Notes under the pieces: model-generated
Told to the model about the DNA's origin: nothing
The model's database searches: none
Seen by the model: the letters and a program-made list of their open reading frames with translations, nothing else
In this document: positions 7,725 through 15,585 of the stretch, in pieces
How the letters are laid out: every line of letters begins with the position of its first letter
How positions within the stretch are numbered: the first letter of the stretch is position 1
DNA from: an uncultured Bacteroidales bacterium
GTDB lineage: Bacteria; Bacteroidota; Bacteroidia; Bacteroidales; Paludibacteraceae
DNA length: 36,805 nucleotides
NCBI GenBank assembly: GCA_934692905.1
Contig: CAKUUM010000019.1
Span: forward strand, 1 to 36,805
Reading direction: 5' to 3'
Program-made: the position numbers and the translations under genes

Positions 7725-9269
7725 ATGGCAACACAGGAAGAAACATTCAAAAAGATGGTGGCTCACTGCAAAGAATACGGGTTCGTGTTCCCGAGCAGCG
7801 AGATTTATGACGGTCTGAGCGCCGTGTACGACTACGGTCAGAACGGCGTGGAACTGAAAAACAACATCAAGAAATACTGGTGGGAATCGATGACGATGCT
7901 CCACGAGAATATAGTGGGTCTGGACGCGAGCATCTTCATGCACCCGACCGTATGGAAGGCATCAGGGCACGTGGACGCTTTCAACGACCCGCTGATTGAC
8001 AACCGCGACTCGAAGAAACGCTACCGCGCGGACGTGCTGATTGAAGACCAGATTGCGAAGTACGACGAGAAGATAGAAAAGGAGTTGGAGAAAGCCCGCA
8101 AACGCTTCGGCGAGAACTTCGACGAGGAACTCTACAAGCAGACCAACGAGCGCGTGAAAGAGCATATAGAGAAGCGCAACGCCCTGCATGAGCGTTACAG
8201 CAAGGCTATGAATGACAACGACTTAGCCGAGTTGAAGCAGATAATCCTCGACGAGGAAATCGTTTGCCCGATTAGCGGCACGAGGAACTGGACCGACGTG
8301 CGTCAGTTCAACCTGATGTTCCAAACCGAGATGGGCTCCACGGCAGACGGTTCGATGACCATCTACCTGCGTCCCGAGACGGCGCAGGGTATCTTCGTAA
8401 ACTTCCTGAACGTGCAGAAGACGGGGCGCATGAAGATTCCGTTCGGTATCGCGCAGATTGGCAAGGCGTTCCGCAACGAGATTGTGGCACGCCAGTTCGT
8501 ATTCCGTATGCGCGAGTTCGAGCAGATGGAGATGCAGTTCTTTGTCCGCCCGGGCGAGGAGATGAAATGGTTTGCGTACTGGAAGGAGTTCCGCCTGAAA
8601 TGGCACAAGGCACTCGGTCTGGGCGACAACAAATACCGTTTCCACGACCACGAGAAGTTGGCGCATTATGCGAATGCGGCGACTGACATCGAGTTCGAGA
8701 TGCCGTTTGGTTTCAAGGAGGTGGAGGGTATCCACAGCCGTACGAACTTCGACCTCTCGCAGCACGCCAAGTTCAGCGGGAAGAAGATTGAGTACTTCGA
8801 CCCCGAGTTGAACCAATCGTACACGCCGTATGTGATTGAGACATCGATAGGTGTGGACCGTATGTTCCTGAGCGTGATGTGCGCGGCATACAAAGAGGAG
8901 AAGTTGGAGGGCGGTGATACCCGCGTGGTGCTGAGCCTGCCGCCTATGCTTGCACCCGTGAAGGCGTGCGTGATGCCGCTTGTGAAGAAGGACGGGCTGC
9001 CCGAGAAGGCACATGAGATTGTGGAGATGCTGAAGTTCGATTTCCATACGAACTACGACGAGAAGGACTCGATTGGCAAGCGTTACCGCCGTCAGGACGC
9101 TATCGGAACGCCGTTCTGCATCACCGTGGATCACGACACATTGGTGGACAACTGTGTGACCGTGCGTTTCCGCGACACGATGAAACAAGAGCGCGTGCCC
9201 ATTGACGAACTGCACCAGATGATTTCGGAGCAGGTGAGCCTGCGGACATTGTACAAGAAACTGATGTAG
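7725..9269 (+). CDS. glyS: Glycine--tRNA ligase (single-chain, dimeric type)
   Basis: This 514-residue class II synthetase charges tRNA-Gly. It is the single-polypeptide alpha2 form found in Bacteroidota, archaea and eukaryotes, not the alpha2-beta2 form of E. coli. Visible signatures are YLRPETAQGIF (214-224), motif 2 with FRNEIVARQFVFRMREFEQM (249-268), a helical insertion rich in Lys and Glu (about 105-165), and the anticodon-binding domain from about residue 405 (LSLPPMLAPVKACVMPLVKK). The start ATG GCA ACA is supported by the usual MAxQEETFKKMV N-terminus. It has its own promoter about 105 bases upstream, and composite repeat copy 1 lies just before that promoter. Confidence 0.97.
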   Translation: MATQEETFKKMVAHCKEYGFVFPSSEIYDGLSAVYDYGQNGVELKNNIKKYWWESMTMLHENIVGLDASIFMHPTVWKASGHVDAFNDPLIDNRDSKKRYRADVLIEDQIAKYDEKIEKELEKARKRFGENFDEELYKQTNERVKEHIEKRNALHERYSKAMNDNDLAELKQIILDEEIVCPISGTRNWTDVRQFNLMFQTEMGSTADGSMTIYLRPETAQGIFVNFLNVQKTGRMKIPFGIAQIGKAFRNEIVARQFVFRMREFEQMEMQFFVRPGEEMKWFAYWKEFRLKWHKALGLGDNKYRFHDHEKLAHYANAATDIEFEMPFGFKEVEGIHSRTNFDLSQHAKFSGKKIEYFDPELNQSYTPYVIETSIGVDRMFLSVMCAAYKEEKLEGGDTRVVLSLPPMLAPVKACVMPLVKKDGLPEKAHEIVEMLKFDFHTNYDEKDSIGKRYRRQDAIGTPFCITVDHDTLVDNCVTVRFRDTMKQERVPIDELHQMISEQVSLRTLYKKLM

Positions 9270-9293
9270 AATTTGCCTAAAAACGCATTTTGA

Positions 9294-9325
9294 TTTGCGT
9301 ATATGGGGAAATAGCAGTACCTTTG
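9294..9325 (+). promoter_or_regulatory. Promoter for rpsO
   Basis: TTTG (9294-9297), 20 bases and TACCTTTG (9318-9325) give a full-consensus Bacteroidota promoter. It begins 25 bases after the glyS stop. The predicted leader runs from about 9332 to 9450 and contains no ORF. S15 represses its own mRNA in several bacteria, so this leader is a candidate control site, but no known S15-binding structure was recognised. Confidence 0.75.
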
Positions 9326-9450
9326 CAACGCTTTTGTGCGCAGAGGTGCTGCTATTCGGTTTCCCGCCACAAGGGCAAATAGATGTGACATCGTTTGGAT
9401 GGTAATATCGGGCGAGGTCATAATTGTTTAACTAACAAATCAATACAACA

Positions 9451-9720
9451 ATGTATTTGAACGCAGAAAAGAAAGCAGAACTCTTTGCCAAATTTGGCAA
9501 TGACGCCAAGAACACCGGTTCTGCAGAGAGCCAAATCGCTCTGTTCACCTTCCGTATCAACCACCTGACCGAGCACCTGAAGCAAAATAAGAAGGACTTC
9601 GGTACCGAGCGCGCACTGACCGCTTTGGTTGGTAAACGTCGTCGTATGTTGGACTACCTGAAGGAGAAAGACATCGAGCGTTATCGTGCTATCATTAAAG
9701 AGTTGGGTATTCGTAAGTAA
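9451..9720 (+). CDS. rpsO: 30S ribosomal protein S15
   Basis: This 89-residue protein begins MYLNAEKKAELFAKFGNDAK and carries TGSAESQIALFTFRINHLTE and LTALVGKRRRMLDYLKEKD, the conserved S15 helices that bind the 16S rRNA central domain. The length equals the family norm. It is transcribed alone from a consensus promoter, and a possible terminator follows. Confidence 0.98.
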   Translation: MYLNAEKKAELFAKFGNDAKNTGSAESQIALFTFRINHLTEHLKQNKKDFGTERALTALVGKRRRMLDYLKEKDIERYRAIIKELGIRK

Positions 9721-9767
9721 TCGCGATACCTGTCGGAATGAAGCCTACAACGGCGTGGACTTCACGG

Positions 9768-9797
9768 GGATTGTCTGCAAGGGCAGTCCTTTTTTTG
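9768..9797 (+). terminator. Possible rpsO terminator
   Basis: CTGC (9775-9778) pairs with GCAG (9783-9786) and GGA (9768-9770) with TCC (9787-9789) around a four-base bulge. Eight T follow. The stem is imperfect, so the call is moderate. Confidence 0.5.
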
Positions 9798-9816
9798 TGT
9801 GACAAAGCGGGGAGGT

Positions 9817-9910
9817 GTGTAACAGTGTAACGACTTCGCTCACAAAAACATATCCCCCGCGCGCGTGCGGGCGCGTATATATTAAGGAGACAGATGTTAC
9901 ACTGTTACAC
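9817..9910. repeat. Perfect 15-bp inverted repeat, 94-bp element
   Basis: GTGTAACAGTGTAAC (9817-9831) and its exact complement GTTACACTGTTACAC (9896-9910) flank 64 bases. Each arm is itself nearly a tandem pair of GTGTAAC units. The interior carries a CCCCCGCGCGCGTGCGGG stretch. There is no ORF inside. The layout resembles a small non-coding palindromic element (MITE-like), or a long hairpin after rpsO. It occupies most of the 400-base spacer between rpsO and glgB. Confidence 0.65.
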
Positions 9911-9995
9911 CGCGGGCAGGGCATCTGCGCCACCCGGCGGAGACGGACTATCCGCAGGGTTTGGTCAGGGAAAGGACGGCTATCCTGATGCAGAT

Positions 9996-10027
9996 ATTGT
10001 ATATCTGAAAAAAAAGTCGTAACTTTG
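9996..10027 (+). promoter_or_regulatory. Promoter for glgB-nagB
   Basis: ATTG (9996-9999), 20 bases and TAACTTTG (10020-10027). The expected start is near 10035, about 90 bases before the glgB ATG. Confidence 0.7.
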
Positions 10028-10122
10028 CTGCGATTTTTAAGAGTACGGTTGTGTGGCATCCGCGATGCGCCGAAACAGCATAATCGCAATATGGATTGCC
10101 ATACCCCGAGGAACAAAAAGAT

Positions 10123-12165
10123 ATGAAAACTTTGAAACTAATTGAATCTGACTCTTATCTGCGCCCCTATGCGCATGCCATCGAGGGTCGGCACAACTAT
10201 TCCCTGCAACGTGAGCGTGAACTGACGGGCGGCAAGCCGCTGAGCGACTGGGCAAACGGGTATATGTACTTTGGTTTGCACCACACAGACCACGGCTGGA
10301 CTTTGCGCGAATGGGCTCCCAATGCTACGGCGATATACATACTGGGTGATTTCAACGGGTGGAAGAAGAGCGAAGACTACCGCATGCAGCCCGTCGGCAA
10401 TGGGGTGTGGGAAGCCAACCTCGGCGAAAGTCAGCTGCAGCACGGACAACTCTACAAACTGCTGGTGGAATGGCAAGGCGGCTGGGGGGAGCGTATTCCG
10501 AGTTACGCCACCCGCGTGGTGCAGGACGAGCAGACCAAGATATTCTCGGCGCAAGTGTGGAACCCTGCGCCCTACGAATGGCAGCACAAAGCCCCCACAC
10601 GCCGCCGCGGTGCGGCACGCCCGAAAAAAGGCGAAGGGCTATATATCTACGAGTGTCATATCGGTATGTCCTCCGAACAGGAGAAAGTGTCCACCTACGA
10701 TGAGTTCCGCCGCACGGTGTTGCCCCGAATACACAAGTTGGGCTACAACTGCCTGCAAATAATGGCGATACAGGAGCACCCGTACTATGGCAGTTTCGGC
10801 TACCATGTGTCGAATTTCTTTGCTGCCTCAAGCCGTTTTGGCACACCTGAAGAACTGAAACACCTCATCGACGACGCCCATGGTATGGGTATGGACGTCA
10901 TCATGGACATCGTTCACTCCCACGCCGTGAAGAACGAGCGCGAGGGATTGGGCAATTTCGACGGCACCCCCTATCAGTATTTCCACGAAGGACCCCGCCG
11001 CGAGCACCCCGCATGGGACAGCCTGTGCTTTGACTATCACAAGAATGAGGTACTGCATTTCCTCCTCTCCAACTGCAAATTCTGGCTCGACGAATACGAC
11101 TTCGACGGTTTCCGTTTCGACGGCGTGACCTCCATGATGTACCTCAGCCACGGCCTGGGCGAGGACTTCATGAACTACGGCTGCTACTTCAATGGCAACG
11201 AGGATGGCGACGCCATCTGCTACCTCACCTTGGCGAACAAACTCATTCACGAAGTCAAGAAAAACGCCATCACCATTGCCGAGGATATGTCGGGCATGCC
11301 CGGATTAGCGTGCCCGCAGAAGGACGGCGGTATGGGCTTTGACTACCGCTTGGCAATGGGCATTCCCGATTTCTGGATTAAGTACATCAAAGAGGTGCGC
11401 GACGAGGATTGGAAGGCGGGACATATCTTCTACGAGATGACCAACCGCCGTCAGGACGAGAAGACCATCTCCTATGCCGAATCCCACGACCAGGCCCTTG
11501 TGGGCGACAAGACCATCATCTTCCGCCTGTGCGACTCTGACATGTACTGGCACTTCGAGCACGGTCACGCCACCTACATGGTGGACCGCGGCATCGCCCT
11601 GCACAAGATGATTCGCCTTATCACGGCATCCACCATCAACGGCGGCTACCTCAACTTCATGGGCAACGAGTTCGGGCACCCCGAATGGATAGATTTCCCC
11701 CGTCAGGGCAATGGCTGGAGTTACAAATACGCCCGTCGGCAGTGGAGCCTTGTGGACAATCCCAACTATTTCTACGCCGACCTCAACCGCTTCGACGAGG
11801 CAATGGTGCACCTGCTCCACTGCGAACTGACTCCCGTGAAGGACCAGCAGGGCACCCACCTGCCGTGGATATACAAGGTGTGGGACAACGAGGGCGACCA
11901 GGTGGTGGCCTTTGAACGTGGCGACCTGCTGTTTGTCTTCAACTGGAACGGGCAGCAATCCTTCACCGACTACGGCATTCCCGCGCCCGCAGGCAAATAC
12001 CGGGTGCTGCTCAATACAGACGCCAAGGAGTTCGCAGGTTTCGGGCTCGCCGACGACAGTGTGGAGCACTTCACCCAGCCCGACACCGCCTATCTCAAGG
12101 AGGGCAAAGGGTGGCTCAAACTCTACCTCCCCGCCCGAAGTGCAGTAATCTTGAAGAAACAATAA
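10123..12165 (+). CDS. glgB: 1,4-alpha-glucan branching enzyme (GH13)
   Basis: The enzyme makes alpha-1,6 branches in glycogen. The 680 residues begin with an N-terminal CBM48-like domain (YFGLHHTDHGWTLREWAPNA, near residue 48). The GH13 barrel follows, with nucleophile Asp333 in DGFRFDGVTSM, acid/base Glu387 in ITIAEDMSG, and Asp456 in AESHDQALVGDK. The C-terminal beta domain ends RSAVILKKQ. The sequence resembles the eukaryote-like branching enzymes of Bacteroides. An in-frame TTG at 10096 would add nine residues, but the ATG at 10123 (MKTLKLIESDSYL) matches the family start. nagB follows after 13 bases, so the two are probably co-transcribed from the 9996 promoter. Confidence 0.95.
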   Translation: MKTLKLIESDSYLRPYAHAIEGRHNYSLQRERELTGGKPLSDWANGYMYFGLHHTDHGWTLREWAPNATAIYILGDFNGWKKSEDYRMQPVGNGVWEANLGESQLQHGQLYKLLVEWQGGWGERIPSYATRVVQDEQTKIFSAQVWNPAPYEWQHKAPTRRRGAARPKKGEGLYIYECHIGMSSEQEKVSTYDEFRRTVLPRIHKLGYNCLQIMAIQEHPYYGSFGYHVSNFFAASSRFGTPEELKHLIDDAHGMGMDVIMDIVHSHAVKNEREGLGNFDGTPYQYFHEGPRREHPAWDSLCFDYHKNEVLHFLLSNCKFWLDEYDFDGFRFDGVTSMMYLSHGLGEDFMNYGCYFNGNEDGDAICYLTLANKLIHEVKKNAITIAEDMSGMPGLACPQKDGGMGFDYRLAMGIPDFWIKYIKEVRDEDWKAGHIFYEMTNRRQDEKTISYAESHDQALVGDKTIIFRLCDSDMYWHFEHGHATYMVDRGIALHKMIRLITASTINGGYLNFMGNEFGHPEWIDFPRQGNGWSYKYARRQWSLVDNPNYFYADLNRFDEAMVHLLHCELTPVKDQQGTHLPWIYKVWDNEGDQVVAFERGDLLFVFNWNGQQSFTDYGIPAPAGKYRVLLNTDAKEFAGFGLADDSVEHFTQPDTAYLKEGKGWLKLYLPARSAVILKKQ

Positions 12166-12178
12166 AAACCAAACAGAT

Positions 12179-12988
12179 ATGAGACTTATCATCCAACCCG
12201 ACTACGACCTGCTCTCTCAGTGGGCAGCCAACTACGTAGCACATCGCATCAACGAGTTCGCCCCCAAAGAGGGCACACCTTTCGTCCTCGGACTCCCCAC
12301 AGGTTCTTCGCCGCTCGGCATGTACCGCCACCTCATCCGGCTCTGCCAAGAAGGCAAGGTCAGTTTCCGTAACGTGGTGACTTTCAACATGGACGAGTAC
12401 GTGGGTATCCCCGAGAACCACCCCGAGAGTTACCATAGTTTTATGTGGAACAACTTCTTCTCGCACATCGACATCCGCCCCGAGAACGTGAATATCCTCA
12501 ACGGCAACGCCCCCGACTTGGCTGCCGAATGTGCACGCTATGAGGCAAAAATCAAGGACTACGGAGGTATTATGCTCTTCCTTGGAGGTATCGGTCCCGA
12601 CGGGCATATCGCTTTCAACGAGCCTGGCTCTTCACTCACCAGTCGCACCCGCAAGAAAGAACTGACCACCGACACCATCATTGCCAACTCGCGTTTCTTC
12701 AACAACGACGTCAACCTCGTGCCCAAGACTGCCCTCACCGTGGGTGTTGGCACTATCATGGACGCCAAGGAGGTGCTGATTATGGTCAACGGTCACAACA
12801 AAGCCCGCGCCCTGCAGCACGCCGTAGAGGAGCCCGTCTCGCACATGTGGACTATCTCCGCCCTGCAGATGCACCAGCACGGCATCATCGTTTGCGACGA
12901 AGCGGCTTGCGACGAACTGCGTGTCAGCACTTTCCGCTATTTCCGTGATATCGAAAAGAGCAATCTCAACCCCGATACCCTGCTCTGA
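12179..12988 (+). CDS. nagB: Glucosamine-6-phosphate deaminase
   Basis: The enzyme converts glucosamine-6-phosphate to fructose-6-phosphate and ammonia, linking amino-sugar breakdown to glycolysis. The 269 residues carry LGLPTGSSPLGMYRHL (phosphate binding), FNMDEYVG with Asp72, and GGIGPDGHIAFNEPGSSL with Asp141, His143 and Glu148. These numbers coincide with the catalytic residues of E. coli NagB. The length is close to the usual 262-266. It lies 13 bases after glgB. The pairing suggests amino-sugar carbon can flow toward glycogen, which is inference. Confidence 0.96.
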   Translation: MRLIIQPDYDLLSQWAANYVAHRINEFAPKEGTPFVLGLPTGSSPLGMYRHLIRLCQEGKVSFRNVVTFNMDEYVGIPENHPESYHSFMWNNFFSHIDIRPENVNILNGNAPDLAAECARYEAKIKDYGGIMLFLGGIGPDGHIAFNEPGSSLTSRTRKKELTTDTIIANSRFFNNDVNLVPKTALTVGVGTIMDAKEVLIMVNGHNKARALQHAVEEPVSHMWTISALQMHQHGIIVCDEAACDELRVSTFRYFRDIEKSNLNPDTLL

Positions 12989-13051
12989 TTTGGGCGCGAA
13001 CGCCCTGGCAGACGCAACTCCGTATCGGCTTCGTTGCCCGTAAATAAACAC

Positions 13052-13077
13052 AGACTGCCCTGTTGTCAAGGCAGCCT
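13052..13077. terminator. Bidirectional terminator between nagB and ridA
   Basis: GACTGCC (13053-13059) and GGCAGCC (13070-13076) form a stem with one mismatch around a ten-base loop. The stem is followed by TGTTTCTTG on the plus strand. It lies between two convergent genes. Its sequence resembles the hairpins at 16644-16681 and 31724-31758. Confidence 0.6.
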
Positions 13078-13099
13078 GTTTCTTGTTGTGATGCAGAAG

Positions 13100-13474
13100 T
13101 TATTTGCCTGCAATACAGTCGATTTCCACCAGCGCCCCCTTGGGCAGGTCTTTCACGGCGTAGCACATACGCGCGGGTTTGCTCTCGGGAAAGAATTCGG
13201 CATAAACGCCGTTCATGGCAGCAAAATCGCCGATATTGGCGAGCAGCACGGTGGTCTTCACCACGTCGTTCATCGTCAGTCCGGCTTCCTCGACAATCGC
13301 CTGCAGGTTGAGGAGCGACTGGCGCGTCTGCTCTTCAATCGTGGCGGGCATCTCGCCCGTGGCGGGGTTAATGGGCAGTTGTCCTGACGCGAACAATGTG
13401 CCGTTCAATACTTGCGCCTGGCAATAGGGACCAATGGCGGCAGGCGCTTTGGGTGATGCGATAATCGTTTTCAT
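13100..13474 (-). CDS. ridA: RidA-family enamine/imine deaminase
   Basis: RidA hydrolyses reactive 2-aminoacrylate-type enamines made by PLP enzymes. The 124-residue product begins MKTIIASPKAPAAIGPYCQA and contains the signatures ASGQLPINPATGEM, NLQAIVEEAGLTMNDVVKTT and the C-terminal PARMCYAVKDLPKGALVEID. Arg102 corresponds to the substrate-carboxylate-binding Arg105 of E. coli RidA, and Glu117 to its conserved Glu. An upstream in-frame ATG at 13537 would add 21 residues, but it lies upstream of the -7 box at 13507-13514, so the ATG at 13474 is preferred. Confidence 0.95.
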   Translation of the reverse strand: MKTIIASPKAPAAIGPYCQAQVLNGTLFASGQLPINPATGEMPATIEEQTRQSLLNLQAIVEEAGLTMNDVVKTTVLLANIGDFAAMNGVYAEFFPESKPARMCYAVKDLPKGALVEIDCIAGK

Positions 13475-13506
13475 ACTATATAAATAAGGTCTTTGATAAC
13501 ACTCTG

Positions 13507-13538
13507 CAAAGGTACAAAAATAAACCGGATTCTCCAAT
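13507..13538 (-). promoter_or_regulatory. Promoter for ridA
   Basis: On the minus strand ATTG (13535-13538), 20 bases and TACCTTTG (13507-13514). The expected start is near 13500, about 25 bases before the ridA ATG. A composite-repeat core lies 41 bases upstream in the same orientation. Confidence 0.7.
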
Positions 13539-13578
13539 TTTCCGAAAGCAAAATCGGGATTCGCGGCTGTAATCCCCC

Positions 13579-13628
13579 TGTATTTGTCGGGCTAATTACG
13601 GCAACGACACGGCAACGACACGGCAACG
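13579..13628 (-). repeat. Composite-repeat core with a different 11-bp array, copy 4
   Basis: Read on the minus strand, two full 11-bp units and one partial unit of TGTCGTTGCCG (13599-13628) are followed after three bases by TTAGCCCGACAAATACA (13579-13595). That core is identical over 17 bases to copies 1 and 3. The 11-bp unit is unrelated to AATCACATACT, and no 7-bp array follows. The period and the position relative to the core are conserved while the repeat sequence is not. Confidence 0.75.
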
Positions 13629-13684
13629 GGCAGCGCTCTTCTCAGGGGGATATATGGGGGATACCCGCATTATTCCGAACGCCT

Positions 13685-13716
13685 CTTGCACAAATGCGCT
13701 TTTTTGCGTAACTTTG
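13685..13716 (+). promoter_or_regulatory. Promoter for cysS
   Basis: CTTG (13685-13688), 20 bases and TAACTTTG (13709-13716). The expected start is near 13724, about 50 bases before the cysS ATG at 13773. Confidence 0.65.
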
Positions 13717-13772
13717 CGGGCTAAACAAAAACAATGTAAATGACGCGGTTTCACCGCATAAACAGAACCAAT

Positions 13773-15236
13773 ATGTTGCAGATTTACAATACACTCTCCC
13801 GCACCAAGGAGTATTTCCGCCCTCTTCACGAGGGGCACGTGGGCATGTACGTATGCGGTCCCACCGTCTATGGCGATGCCCACTTGGGGCACGCGCGTCC
13901 CGCTATCACATTCGACGTCTTGTTTCGTTATCTCCAATACCTCGGCTACAAAGTTCGCTACGTGCGCAATATCACGGATGTCGGGCACCTTGAGCACGAT
14001 GCCGACGAGGGCGAGGACAAGATTGAGAAGAAGGCGCGCCTTGAGCAACTGGAGCCTATGGAGATAGTGCAGTACTACACCAACCGCTATCACCACGACA
14101 TGGAACTGCTTGGAGTCCTCCCACCGAGCATCGAACCGCATGCCAGCGGGCATATCATCGAGCAGGAGGCGTTTGTGCAGAAGATTCTCGACCACGGCTA
14201 TGCCTATGTCGTCAACGGCAGCGTCTATATGGACGTGGAGAAATACGCCAAGGACTTCCCCTACGGCAAACTCTCGGGGCGCAACCTCGAGGATATCAAG
14301 ACCGAGACCCGCGAGTTGGACGGGCAGCAGGAGAAGAAGCACAGTTATGACTTTGCCCTTTGGAAAAAGGCATCCCCTGAGCATATCATGCATTGGCCCA
14401 GCCCGTGGAGCGAGGGCTTTCCCGGCTGGCATATGGAGTGCTCCACCATGGGTACCAAGTACCTCGGCGAGACGTTCGACATCCACGGCGGAGGCATGGA
14501 CCTGATGTTCCCGCACCACGAGGCGGAGATTGCGCAATCCTGCGCAGCCCTCGGGCACGAGAGTGTGCGCTACTGGATGCACAACAACATGATTACCATC
14601 GCAGGCAAGAAGATGGGCAAGTCATACAACAACTTCATCACCCTCGAGCAGTTCTTTCACGGTGACCACCCGTTGCTGACACAACCGTTCTCGCCTATGA
14701 CAATCCGCTTCTTCATTCTCATGGCGCATTACCGCTCCACGGTGGACTTCTCCAACGACGCCCTCATGGCAGCGGAGAAGGGCTTGGCGCGTTTCACGGA
14801 GGCGTACGAGCGGCTGCAGAAACTCCAACCCGCAGACACCTCCACGGTGGACACACACGGTTTGCGGGAGCGTTGCGCAGAGGCTATGGACGATGACCTC
14901 AACACGCCCATTGTCATCTCGCACCTCTTCGACTCCGCACGCGCTATCAACACGGTCTTTGACGGAAAGGGCACTATCTCACAGGCGGATTTGGACGAAC
15001 TCCGTGCCGTCTGGAAGGAGTACGCCATCGATATTCTCGGTCTCCGTCTCGACAATACTGCCGACTCCTCTGCCGACCAACAGGCGTTGCACGGTGCAGT
15101 GGACCTGTTGATGAACATGCGCCTTGACGCCAAGCGCAACAAGGACTGGGCTACTTCTGACAAGATTCGCGACTCCCTCACAGCCCTCGGTTTCCACATC
15201 AAGGACACCAAAGACGGCTTCGAGTGGAACCTCTGA
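13773..15236 (+). CDS. cysS: Cysteine--tRNA ligase
   Basis: This class I synthetase charges tRNA-Cys. The 487 residues begin MLQIYNTLSRTKEYFRPLHE. Visible motifs are HLGH (37-40, the HIGH motif) and KMGKS (280-284, the KMSKS loop). The zinc ligands are Cys28, Cys223 (in HMECSTM), His248 and Glu252. An in-frame start at 13740 would add 11 residues, but the ATG at 13773 gives the conserved N-terminus. It is transcribed from its own promoter. A short signal-peptide-like ORF begins 23 bases after the stop. Confidence 0.97.
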   Translation: MLQIYNTLSRTKEYFRPLHEGHVGMYVCGPTVYGDAHLGHARPAITFDVLFRYLQYLGYKVRYVRNITDVGHLEHDADEGEDKIEKKARLEQLEPMEIVQYYTNRYHHDMELLGVLPPSIEPHASGHIIEQEAFVQKILDHGYAYVVNGSVYMDVEKYAKDFPYGKLSGRNLEDIKTETRELDGQQEKKHSYDFALWKKASPEHIMHWPSPWSEGFPGWHMECSTMGTKYLGETFDIHGGGMDLMFPHHEAEIAQSCAALGHESVRYWMHNNMITIAGKKMGKSYNNFITLEQFFHGDHPLLTQPFSPMTIRFFILMAHYRSTVDFSNDALMAAEKGLARFTEAYERLQKLQPADTSTVDTHGLRERCAEAMDDDLNTPIVISHLFDSARAINTVFDGKGTISQADLDELRAVWKEYAIDILGLRLDNTADSSADQQALHGAVDLLMNMRLDAKRNKDWATSDKIRDSLTALGFHIKDTKDGFEWNL

Positions 15237-15259
15237 CCCTACCGCAACCCGACAGACAG

Positions 15260-15385
15260 ATGAAACGATTGCTCTCGGTGGTTTGTGCCATCGCACTCTC
15301 TATGGCGGCGGTGTGCGCCGCCCTCTCATTCCCCGTCTCACTGCCCGACGTGGGCAACCCGCTAATCCTAACCACCGCTACATAA
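15260..15385 (+). CDS. 41-residue signal-peptide-like ORF, possible gene remnant
   Basis: MKRLLSVVCAIALSMAAVCA is a textbook Sec signal peptide: basic N-terminus, hydrophobic core and an AVCA-type cleavage region. About 20 further residues (LSFPVSLPDVGNPLILTTAT) precede a TAA stop. It starts 23 bases after cysS and could be co-transcribed. It is either a very small secreted peptide or the 5' end of a lost secreted-protein gene. The bases after it run into GC-rich palindromes with no continuation of coding sequence seen. The family is not recognised. Confidence 0.4.
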   Translation: MKRLLSVVCAIALSMAAVCAALSFPVSLPDVGNPLILTTAT

Positions 15386-15429
15386 GCAGGCGTGTTACTT
15401 TTGTAAATATGGAACGGTGCACTTGTGGG

Positions 15430-15498
15430 GACGACGCGTCTCGCGTCGTCAATGTGTACGCTTTGCGGTTGCTGGGGACGCGGACGTCCTCGTCCGCG
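15430..15498. repeat. Two adjacent GC-rich palindromes, REP-like
   Basis: GACGACGCG-TCT-CGCGTCGTC (15430-15450) is followed 28 bases later by CGCGGAC-GTCCTC-GTCCGCG (15479-15498). The second hairpin with its GGGGACG flank matches 7335-7359 in inverted orientation. The first could act as a terminator for cysS, but it lacks a clear T-run. Confidence 0.6.
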
Positions 15499-15531
15499 GA
15501 TAGTTTGCTACAATAGTCATATCCTGTTTTT

Positions 15532-15562
15532 TTTGCCATATCGCAAAAAAACTGTAACTTTG
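15532..15562 (+). promoter_or_regulatory. Promoter for the AraC-family gene
   Basis: TTTG (15532-15535), 19 bases and TAACTTTG (15555-15562). The ATG at 15586 follows the expected start by about 15 bases. Confidence 0.7.
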
Positions 15563-15585
15563 CACCATAAAACAGTACGTTTTTT

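Noticed and set aside
9817..9910. Insertion-sequence ends or attachment site
   Set aside because: The interior is only 64 bases, no transposase or integrase is nearby, and no flanking target duplication is evident. It is kept only as a MITE-like element.
11305..12192. 295-codon open frame on the minus strand
   Set aside because: It is antisense to glgB, which is fully supported by GH13 catalytic residues.
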